From Parapedobacter koreensis (GTDB taxonomy: Bacteria; Bacteroidota; Bacteroidia; Sphingobacteriales; Sphingobacteriaceae), in NCBI RefSeq assembly GCF_900109365.1, contig NZ_FNZR01000004.1:364876-428875 (forward strand): DNA of 64,000 nucleotides, written 5' to 3'. Positions within the stretch are counted from its first letter, which is position 1. Each line of letters starts with the position of its first letter. Shown piece by piece: positions 56,972 to 64,000 of the stretch. Under the pieces are notes generated by a model, which made no database searches, was not told the DNA's origin, and worked only from the letters and a program-made list of their open reading frames with translations. The position numbers and the translations under genes are program-made.

Positions 56972-59614
56972 ATGAAAGGAAAGTTTAACCGAACGATGGT
57001 GCTGATTTCAGTGACCTTGTTGGCTATCTTGGTGAACAGCTGTGCCGGGCTGGGGCGTAAAGAGCTCTCCATAGTTGTCGATCCGACTGTTGGTGCTGCC
57101 GTTGAGCATGGCCTCAGCAAATTGGAACATGCACTTGAAGACAAAAATATTTCGTTTGAGCGGGTTAGGACGTTGGAAGAAGCACAAGGTAAATGGGTGA
57201 TAGTAGCGGGCTTGGCGTCGGGAGAAGGGGGTGCGGCACAATTGATCCAAACAGAAAACCGTACGGCTCCATCCGTGCCGGAAGCATTAGCGATTTGGGA
57301 AACCACATGGCAGGATAAGCCGGTATGGGCAGTGACAGGGTATGACGAACGGGGCTTGATGTACGGATTGCTGGATGTCGCCACCCGGATCGGATGGGCG
57401 AATGAAGAATCGCCAATGGCTGAAATCGAAGCGATTGATGAAAAGCCAGACGTCGCCATGCGGGCCATTTCCATGTATACGATGAACCGTGCCTACTGGG
57501 AAAGCAGGTTCTATGATGAAGCCTATTGGGAACGTTATTTGGATATGTTATCACAAAATAGGTTCAATTCATTGGTTGTCATTTTTGGCTATGAGAACGG
57601 TGGCTTTTTAGCACCGGTATATCCCTATTTTTTCAATGTCGACGGATTTCCGGATGTCCAGATGGTCGGCATCAAGCCGGAAGAGCAGCAGCGTAACCTG
57701 GAAGCATTAAACCGCTTGATTAGCATGGCCCATGATCGAGGCATTGATGTATCGGTAGGTATTTGGGATCACATCTATCGTGGCGGGGTACAAGCAGGCG
57801 GCATACCGGGACAGGAAGACGCTCCCGACAAACCCGTGGAGGGGCTGGTTTGGGGCCTTGACGGGGATAACCTCATGCCTTATACAAAAGCGGCATTGGC
57901 CCGCTTCATCGAACTAGTACCCGATCTTGATGGCATTGAGTTCCGGATGCATGGCGAATCCGGGCTGGAAGAAGGTGAGCAGGAGGCCTTTTGGGCGGAT
58001 GTATTTAAATCGATGAAAACAACCGCTCCCCAAATGAATTTTGTTTTACGGGCCAAAGGAATGGCTGAATCCGTCATTCAGACCGCATTGGACGAAAAGG
58101 TGAATTTCAAGATCGAAACCAAATATTGGATGGAGCAGATGGGCATGCCTTATCACCCAACCCATATCAACCGTGAAAATCAGTTTGATCGTCGCCATGG
58201 GTATGCAGACATGTTACGTTACCCGCAAACCTACCAGATGTACTGGAGGCTGTGGAACGGCGGGACGACAAGGATATTACTCTGGGGTAGCCCTGAATAT
58301 GCCCGCCGTTTTACCGAAAGTACAATGTTATACAATGGGGATGGTTTTGAAGTGAATGAACCGCTGGCCACGAAAATGGAAGCTCAACCCCACGATGCCC
58401 GACCTTTCGACCTGCTAAATGAAAAATATCGTTATTACGATTATGAATTTGAGCGATACTGGCATTTTTTCCAAGCATTCGGGCGTATGGGCTACAGCGC
58501 GTCCACTCCATCGGTTATATGGGAGAAGGAGTTTGAGTCGAGGTTTGGGCGAGATGCAGGCCCCATCGTACAAGAGGCCATGCATCAGGCAAGCTGGATA
58601 TTGCCCCGAATCATTACTTCGGTATATAATTATGAAAGCAGTTTCCCTACTACACGGGGATGGGCTGAAAAACAACGCCTTGGTGATCTAAGGCATTATG
58701 CCGCCGGGGAGGGAAGCGATATCCAGCAATTTGCCAGTTTTGATGAGGAAGCACGGTTGTTGGTGGATGGAGGCGAGACGGCAAGAATACGTCCATCGGC
58801 AAACAGTAAATGGTTCGAACAAACGTCTGCCGAGCTCAACCAGTTAATTGCAGCGGCTGAAAAAGCAGTTGGGGAAACCCAAAACAAAGAGTTTTTTGCT
58901 ACCATGACCGATTTGAAAATACTGTCAAATTTGGCGCTTTACCATTCGAGAAGGATACCGGCCGCCGTGAGCTACCGTATCTATGTAAATACGAAAGACC
59001 CGTCTGCGCTTGATGAAGCGATCGCTTATGAACGGGAAGCCATTGAGGCGTGGCAACAACTTGTTGATGTGGCTGGAGATGTCTATACCGATAACTTAAT
59101 GATGGGGGTAAGAGGCGTTGTCACCAAAAAGAAAAATGGCGACTCGTGGGTACAGGATCTTGGTGGGCATTGGCGGGATGAACTGGTATTATTGAAGGAG
59201 GATCTCGCTGGTTTGGAACAGGAGCGCGCCAATCATACGAAAACAACAAGTACCGTGGCCCATTATAAGCCGTCACCTACAACAGACGTCTCTTTTCAAA
59301 TTGGCCATGAAGCGGTCACCGATATTGCGCTGGGAGCGCCACTGACCGTAGAAGCTCGCATAAGTTCACCGGCAGGTATCAAGTGGGTTCGGTTGAGGCA
59401 TCGAAATGTCAATCAGGAACTCGAATACGAAACCACCCCCATGCTTCCGGCAGGCGATGGGGATACCTATCGTGCAACGGTGCCACCGGGCAAGATCAAT
59501 CCAAAATGGGATTATACGTACTTCATCGAAGTCATGGACAATGAAGGGCATGGTCAGATTTACCCCGACCTGACGAAAGAGACACCGTATATCATCGTGA
59601 AGTTAAAAAGATAA
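56972..59614 (+). CDS. Secreted lipoprotein, putative glycoside hydrolase of unassigned family
   Basis: The 880-aa protein has a lipobox (AILVNSCAG). Its first ~150 residues resemble the zincin-like N-terminal domain of GH20/GH67 enzymes (WAVTGYDERGLMYGLLDVATRIGW). A TIM-barrel-like central region follows (YLDMLSQNRFNSLVVIFGYEN, AHDRGIDVSVGIWDH, DGIEFRMHGESGLEEGEQEAF with acidic candidates), then a long helical part and a C-terminal Ig-like domain (~790-880, LTVEARISSPAGIKWVRLRH). The substrate is unknown; linkage to SusCD suggests it processes the imported carbohydrate. I cannot assign a CAZy family. Confidence 0.65.
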   Translation: MKGKFNRTMVLISVTLLAILVNSCAGLGRKELSIVVDPTVGAAVEHGLSKLEHALEDKNISFERVRTLEEAQGKWVIVAGLASGEGGAAQLIQTENRTAPSVPEALAIWETTWQDKPVWAVTGYDERGLMYGLLDVATRIGWANEESPMAEIEAIDEKPDVAMRAISMYTMNRAYWESRFYDEAYWERYLDMLSQNRFNSLVVIFGYENGGFLAPVYPYFFNVDGFPDVQMVGIKPEEQQRNLEALNRLISMAHDRGIDVSVGIWDHIYRGGVQAGGIPGQEDAPDKPVEGLVWGLDGDNLMPYTKAALARFIELVPDLDGIEFRMHGESGLEEGEQEAFWADVFKSMKTTAPQMNFVLRAKGMAESVIQTALDEKVNFKIETKYWMEQMGMPYHPTHINRENQFDRRHGYADMLRYPQTYQMYWRLWNGGTTRILLWGSPEYARRFTESTMLYNGDGFEVNEPLATKMEAQPHDARPFDLLNEKYRYYDYEFERYWHFFQAFGRMGYSASTPSVIWEKEFESRFGRDAGPIVQEAMHQASWILPRIITSVYNYESSFPTTRGWAEKQRLGDLRHYAAGEGSDIQQFASFDEEARLLVDGGETARIRPSANSKWFEQTSAELNQLIAAAEKAVGETQNKEFFATMTDLKILSNLALYHSRRIPAAVSYRIYVNTKDPSALDEAIAYEREAIEAWQQLVDVAGDVYTDNLMMGVRGVVTKKKNGDSWVQDLGGHWRDELVLLKEDLAGLEQERANHTKTTSTVAHYKPSPTTDVSFQIGHEAVTDIALGAPLTVEARISSPAGIKWVRLRHRNVNQELEYETTPMLPAGDGDTYRATVPPGKINPKWDYTYFIEVMDNEGHGQIYPDLTKETPYIIVKLKR

Positions 59615-59620
59615 ACGACA

Positions 59621-61501
59621 ATGGCTAATAAAGAATTGATTATACCAGCAGATATCTTGGGGGCATACCGTGACGTTTTCACGGCGGAAGCGTTGGATAC
59701 GTTAGCGGTATTGGCCCATTATAATGTAGCGATAAAAGAAGCCATGGTTGCCCGCATCAAGCGGCGCAATGATCGTGCAGCGCAGCAGGAAAAAATCAGG
59801 TTTCTGGACGAGGAATCGTATATCCCACGGACAAACATCAACGTGGGCGATGCCCGTGAGGGCAAGTTTGAAGGAGCGGTCATTCCCGCAGATCTCCAAC
59901 GCCAGTGGATACAGGGTACGGGGCCTGCTGCCAAGCCGAATGCCCCGGTGGACAGCAGCATACGCAATGTGGCGTATGCCTTACTGTCCGGTGCTGATGG
60001 CTGGATGTTCGATGGTGAAGACGCCCTGGGCCAGATCAGTACCATGTCACTGGACAACCAGCGCAACCTGAAACTGGCTTTCAGTCGCGATCCATTGTTC
60101 CTCGGGGTCGCAGAACGGGTGGCCGGTGAAATGAACCGATGGGCAACGGGGTTTTTGGGACGCGAGACCATCCGGGACTGGCGGTCGCAACTGGATTTTA
60201 CCACGAAGATATTTCGTGCCAGGGGCCTCCATCTTGCTGACCGCCATATCCGCGCCACGGATGGCACGGCTTTCTCAGCGTCCATCGTGGATTTGGTGTT
60301 GTACGTGGTTAACAATTTCCGGGCGCTTCAGGCGTCCGGATCTGCTATTGTGCTTTACCTTCCCAAAATCCAGACAGCCGGGGAGGCGGCATTGTGGGAT
60401 GAGCTGATTACCGCGCTTGAAAGCCACCTGGGATTGGCAACGGGCACGATCAAGGTGTATGTGCTCGTGGAACAGTTGGAAGCCACCTTCCAACTGATGG
60501 AAATCCGGGCGGCGTTGGGCAAACATTTTGTAGGATTCAATACCGGAAGGTGGGATTACATCAACAGTGTGGCCGATGCTATGAGTTGGGATAAGGAATT
60601 TATTCATCCCAATATCGAGGAAATCACCATGACGTACGGTTACATGCGCAATTATGAAGATCGGGTAAGGCGCGCCGTAAATACGCCGGATGTCAACGGC
60701 AATACGGCACTGTGGCAGGGGGGCATGGAACCCAACATTCCGGTTGGCTCTGCAACCGGGGTGACGGAGAGCATGGAAAGGGCCGTAGCCGGTGCACGAC
60801 GCGAACAGCGTGCGGGGGCGAGTGGCAAATGGGTGGCGCACTGGAAGATGGTGCACATTGTACGGCCGGTATGGGAAACCGTGGGGGAGGATAACCAATT
60901 GGGCAGGGCGTTTCCAAGCCTTACGTATACGGCGGAAGATGCTGGAGGCCTGACGTTGCTCGAACCGGCACAGCGGACGGTTAGGGGCGCACGCAACCTG
61001 CTGAGTGTGGCGCTGCAATACGGCAATGCCTTTGGACAGGGGATGCAGGCAGCGGCGTTGAAACCCGCGGATTTCTTCGGGAATGACGATGTCCTGTACC
61101 TCATGGAAGATATGGCTACCGGCGAAATCCGGCTGAGTATCCTTTGGGAATGGCTGCATAAAGGCGCACGCCTCACCGAAGACGAACCTGCCGCCGGAAC
61201 CAAGGCGGGCGATAGGTTCACGCCCGAATTGTTCACCCACCTATTGGACGAGGAGTATGGGAAGTTATTGGCTGCAACAAACAAGGATGTGCACGATGAT
61301 TCCAAAGGTACGACGTTACCGATTGCCAGGGCAATTGCACTGGCATACGTACACAATGCGTTGAAACTTCCGTGGTTTGTCGACCTACTAAACATTAACC
61401 TCAATAATTATAATCTCCTTGTCGCGGAAGAACGTATCCGGTTATATATCAAAACATTTAACGAAACGAAAGTCCGCATCACAGGGAATTTGGATTTTTA
61501 G
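59621..61501 (+). CDS. Malate synthase homologue
   Basis: The 626-aa cytoplasmic protein aligns with malate synthase A: GWMFDGEDALGQIS, the Arg-loop RARGLHLADRHI, YLPKIQTAGEAALWDEL, GTIKVYVLVEQLEATFQLMEI, GKHFVGFNTGRWDYI, GKWVAHWKMVH, and the catalytic-Asp segment LMEDMATGEIRLSILWEWLH. The family condenses glyoxylate with acetyl-CoA to give malate. It is ~90 residues longer than usual and has variant active-site segments (VEQLEA for the usual IETLPA; QGGMEPNIP for GGMAAQIP), so another 2-oxo acid is possible. It starts 6 nt after the putative hydrolase. Confidence 0.85.
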   Translation: MANKELIIPADILGAYRDVFTAEALDTLAVLAHYNVAIKEAMVARIKRRNDRAAQQEKIRFLDEESYIPRTNINVGDAREGKFEGAVIPADLQRQWIQGTGPAAKPNAPVDSSIRNVAYALLSGADGWMFDGEDALGQISTMSLDNQRNLKLAFSRDPLFLGVAERVAGEMNRWATGFLGRETIRDWRSQLDFTTKIFRARGLHLADRHIRATDGTAFSASIVDLVLYVVNNFRALQASGSAIVLYLPKIQTAGEAALWDELITALESHLGLATGTIKVYVLVEQLEATFQLMEIRAALGKHFVGFNTGRWDYINSVADAMSWDKEFIHPNIEEITMTYGYMRNYEDRVRRAVNTPDVNGNTALWQGGMEPNIPVGSATGVTESMERAVAGARREQRAGASGKWVAHWKMVHIVRPVWETVGEDNQLGRAFPSLTYTAEDAGGLTLLEPAQRTVRGARNLLSVALQYGNAFGQGMQAAALKPADFFGNDDVLYLMEDMATGEIRLSILWEWLHKGARLTEDEPAAGTKAGDRFTPELFTHLLDEEYGKLLAATNKDVHDDSKGTTLPIARAIALAYVHNALKLPWFVDLLNINLNNYNLLVAEERIRLYIKTFNETKVRITGNLDF

Positions 61502-61540
61502 CTAACAGACCTGTTTTATCCGAATAGAAAAAGACATCAT

Positions 61541-62155
61541 ATGAATAATTTACGCATATTAGTATTGTTTGTCACATCGTTATCCGTATACGCATGTCAA
61601 CAAACGGGCAAGGATACCGTGACATCGGACGAAGAAATAAACACCTGGTTCGAACGCAAAGAGTGGCTTGGGAATGTAGCATTAGCACCGGATCCGTCCA
61701 TCAACAGGGTCGTATTCTACAATGAATACCATCAAAATAAGGAGCTTTGGGATAAGGCGTTTGACTATATGGCAACGACAGATTTCGATTCACTGCCAGT
61801 TGGGGAATATCCATTGGTGGGAAAAGATCTGTTCGTAAAAGTGACGGCGTATGAAACCGTAGACAGCAGCATAAAGGACTACGAATCCCACAGGCAATAC
61901 ACCGATATCCAATTTGTGGTATCAGGTGCCGAACATATAGGCTTGGACAATAGGGATGGGTTGTCCATAAAAACGCCATACAGCGAACCGAAAGATATCG
62001 AATTTTACGAGGAAAAAGAGGGACGCAACCTGTTGGCACAGCCGGGTACATTTTTTATTTTTTTCCCTTCGGATGCGCACCGCATGGGATTGGTAGTCGG
62101 CAGTGGTCCGTCACCGGTTAAAAAGGTGGTCATTAAAGTCAAGAACAAGGAGTAA
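61541..62155 (+). CDS. YhcH/YjgK/YiaL-family protein with lipoprotein signal
   Basis: The 204-aa protein carries the DUF386 cupin-like domain (YEVSHRQYTDIQF-type motif seen as ESHRQYTDIQFVVSGAEHIG, then EEKEGRNLLAQPGTFFIFFPSDAHRMGL, with His/Glu metal-ligand candidates). Homologues are mostly cytoplasmic and linked to sialic-acid or unusual-sugar metabolism. Here a signal peptide ending SVYACQQTG makes it a probable periplasmic or outer-membrane lipoprotein. It is 39 nt after the malate synthase homologue. Its reaction is not established. Confidence 0.85.
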   Translation: MNNLRILVLFVTSLSVYACQQTGKDTVTSDEEINTWFERKEWLGNVALAPDPSINRVVFYNEYHQNKELWDKAFDYMATTDFDSLPVGEYPLVGKDLFVKVTAYETVDSSIKDYESHRQYTDIQFVVSGAEHIGLDNRDGLSIKTPYSEPKDIEFYEEKEGRNLLAQPGTFFIFFPSDAHRMGLVVGSGPSPVKKVVIKVKNKE

Positions 62156-62163
62156 CCAACGCT

Positions 62164-63903
62164 ATGAACTGGACGCAAGTTTCTGACCCGTTTGGTAACG
62201 TGGTGTTATCTGCATTGATCGCTTTTCTTCCCATCGCCTTCCTGTTTTGGGCGCTCATTATCCGAAAAATGAAAGGATACCAAGCGAGCCTGATTGCGAC
62301 AACGATTGCCGTATTAATCGCCGTGTTTATTTATGGTATGCCGGTTGATTTAGCCCTGCTTTCCACGGCGCATGGTGCACTGTATGGGCTCTTCCCGATA
62401 TGCTGGATCGTCATCTGCGCCGTATTTTTATTCAATATCACGGTAAAAAGCGGCCAATTCGATGTTATCAAACATTTTATGGCTACCATCACCGATGATA
62501 GGCGGCTACAGGCGCTCATCATCGCCTTCTCATTCGGCTCCTTCTTGGAGGGAACTGCGGGTTTCGGGGCTCCTGTGGCCATTACGGCAGCCATGTTGGT
62601 GGGCTTGGGCTTTAACCCGCTTTATGCTGCGGGAATATGCCTGATTGCCAACACGGCCCCGGTAGCCTTCGGCGCAATAGGCACCCCGATATTGGTGGCC
62701 GGACAAGTATCGGGCATTCCCGACATGGCGATATCGCAAATGGTAGGCAGGACGTTGCCGCTTCTTTCGTTATTTGTGCCGCTGTACCTGGTCATCCTGA
62801 TGGCTGGTTTCCGGAAAGCCATCGACGTATTGCCCGCAATTTTGGTAAGTGGCGGCACGTTTGCAGGCCTCCAGTGGCTTACATCCAATTTTTTGGGACC
62901 CACGCTGCCCGATATCATTTCGGGAATCGGTTCCATCGTGGCACTTATGGTATTCCTTAAATTTTGGAAACCGAAACGGATATGGCGGTTTAACGATGAG
63001 CCTTTGCCCGCGGAGCGGGCGGGAATATCCTATTCCGGCGCCCAGGTATTCCGGGCATGGTCGCCCTTTATCGTCTTAACGGTGATGATGATGGGATGGG
63101 GGATAAAGCCGATAAAGGAGGTGCTTGACCATTGGACACTGGTTACGCTGGAAATCCCACACCTGCACCAAGCCATACAAAGTGTGGAAGGAAACCCCAT
63201 ACCGCAGGTTTTTAAATTTAATTTCCTTTCAGCAGCAGGAACGGGCATTTTGATAGCTTCCGTGATCTCAATGCCATTGATTGGGATTACGATGCGTCAA
63301 GGGTTCCATATTTTTATAGCGACAGTAAAACAGCTGAAATTTCCGATCATTACAATCAGTGCTGTTTTGGGTTTTGCCTTTGTCGTAAATGATTCAGGGA
63401 TTACCATCAGCATGGCAAATGCCCTTGCGGCTACAGGCGTGTTGTTCCCCTTCTTCTCCCCGTTATTGGGTTGGTTAGGTGTCTTTATCACCGGATCCGA
63501 TACCTCGGCCAATGCATTATTTAGCAAATTGCAGGCAACTACCGCGAGTTCCATCGGTGTGGATCCGGTGGTGACCGTAGGGGCCAATGTTTCGGGAGGG
63601 GTGGTTGGGAAAATGATTTCCCCACAGTCCATCGCCGTCGCTGCGGGCGCGGGTGGGCTTATCGGCAGGGAAGCCGATCTGTTCCGTTTCACGGTCAAAC
63701 ACAGCTTTATCTTACTATTGGTTGTTTGCCTTATCGTGTCAGCGCAGGCTTATTTGTTTAGCTGGTTGATACCGGATTACCAGTTGGAAAATGCCGAGCA
63801 TGCCGTGGTTTCCACGGCTATTTCCAAGGGATATTTATACCTGTTTTTACTGGTTGTCATACTGGCATTGTTGTTCATGAAAGTACGGTTTTCACGTAAA
63901 TGA
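62164..63903 (+). CDS. L-lactate / glycolate permease (LctP/GlcA family)
   Basis: The 579-aa integral membrane protein has 12 or more helices and LctP-family motifs: SFGSFLEGTAGFGAPVAITA, NTAPVAFGAIGTPILVAGQV, VNDSGITISMANALAATG, GWLGVFITGSDTSANALF and VTVGANVSGGVVGKMISPQS. The family moves lactate or glycolate into the cytoplasm by proton symport. It begins 8 nt after the YhcH-like gene. With the malate synthase homologue it resembles the pairing of GlcA and GlcB in E. coli; which acid is used is not known. Confidence 0.93.
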   Translation: MNWTQVSDPFGNVVLSALIAFLPIAFLFWALIIRKMKGYQASLIATTIAVLIAVFIYGMPVDLALLSTAHGALYGLFPICWIVICAVFLFNITVKSGQFDVIKHFMATITDDRRLQALIIAFSFGSFLEGTAGFGAPVAITAAMLVGLGFNPLYAAGICLIANTAPVAFGAIGTPILVAGQVSGIPDMAISQMVGRTLPLLSLFVPLYLVILMAGFRKAIDVLPAILVSGGTFAGLQWLTSNFLGPTLPDIISGIGSIVALMVFLKFWKPKRIWRFNDEPLPAERAGISYSGAQVFRAWSPFIVLTVMMMGWGIKPIKEVLDHWTLVTLEIPHLHQAIQSVEGNPIPQVFKFNFLSAAGTGILIASVISMPLIGITMRQGFHIFIATVKQLKFPIITISAVLGFAFVVNDSGITISMANALAATGVLFPFFSPLLGWLGVFITGSDTSANALFSKLQATTASSIGVDPVVTVGANVSGGVVGKMISPQSIAVAAGAGGLIGREADLFRFTVKHSFILLLVVCLIVSAQAYLFSWLIPDYQLENAEHAVVSTAISKGYLYLFLLVVILALLFMKVRFSRK

Positions 63904-63941
63904 AAATCGTTAGTTTGTACTCAGAAGAATAAAGACAAGCA

Positions 63942-64000
63942 ATGAGAATAAGCCGTGAGTTATACCTTTGGCTAAAAAGCTCCATCTGCTGCCCTAACTT
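63942..64000 (+). CDS. Possible start of a further gene (truncated by window end)
   Basis: From ATG 63942 the frame is open to the window end, reading MRISRELYLWLKSSICC. It is 38 nt after the permease stop and in the same direction, so it may be the next operon gene. Too short to identify. Confidence 0.25.
   Translation, partial: MRISRELYLWLKSSICCPN

Overview
The window looks like chromosome from a Bacteroidota species, most likely Sphingobacteriaceae with moderate GC (a Parapedobacter- or Pedobacter-like organism; the genus is a guess). The support is the TAnnTTTG-type -7 promoter elements, a SusC/SusD pair with its own ECF sigma factor and FecR anti-sigma factor, the conserved ftsX-DUF3098-uppP-truB-ribF block, and a DnaE carrying an N-terminal proofreading domain. 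No rRNA, CRISPR array, transposase or phage gene was seen.

Layout. 0-9 kb: the end of an outer-membrane protein gene, a TPR/HisKA_2 sensor kinase, a Tat-exported alkaline phosphatase, a HAD phosphatase overlapping proline dehydrogenase, an S4 protein-lipoprotein-aroB operon, and a ThuA-domain protein. 8.5-19 kb: a TlpA thioredoxin, lpxB, a porin, the agmatine-to-putrescine pair (agmatine deiminase and N-carbamoylputrescine amidase), two envelope proteins, rpoN, a di-haem cytochrome c peroxidase and trxA. 19-31 kb: the long dnaE, an ammonium transporter, a 636-aa PurF-like enzyme, and the ribF/truB/uppP/DUF3098/ftsX block. 31-37.4 kb: a tripartite RND efflux operon in which the inner-membrane pump and the outer-membrane factor are one 1516-aa reading frame joined through an internal lipoprotein signal. 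37.5-42.6 kb: leuS and a DPP-IV-type peptidase.

42.6-49.7 kb is the irregular part. A perfect promoter drives three tandem 83-bp tRNA-Ala-like units; only the last is a real tRNA-Ala(GGC), and in the first two the anticodon arm is replaced by a REP-like hairpin. A frameshifted GIY-YIG nuclease gene follows, then acnB and small unknown genes, then a decayed VOC gene, an orphan gene end, a response regulator broken by one extra base next to an intact PAS histidine kinase, and a second worn GIY-YIG relic. The clear frameshifts of this window all fall in this stretch.

49.7-64 kb is a polysaccharide-utilization-like locus: ECF sigma, FecR, a SusC with an STN signalling domain, SusD, a secreted 880-aa protein that may be a glycoside hydrolase of unassigned family, a malate synthase homologue, a YhcH/YjgK/YiaL protein with a lipoprotein signal, and an L-lactate/glycolate-type permease. 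The malate synthase plus LctP/GlcA-type permease recalls the Escherichia coli glycolate (glc) operon. It suggests that a glycan-derived two- or three-carbon hydroxy acid is released and fed into central metabolism. This and the RND-OMF fusion are the best candidates for under-described systems here.
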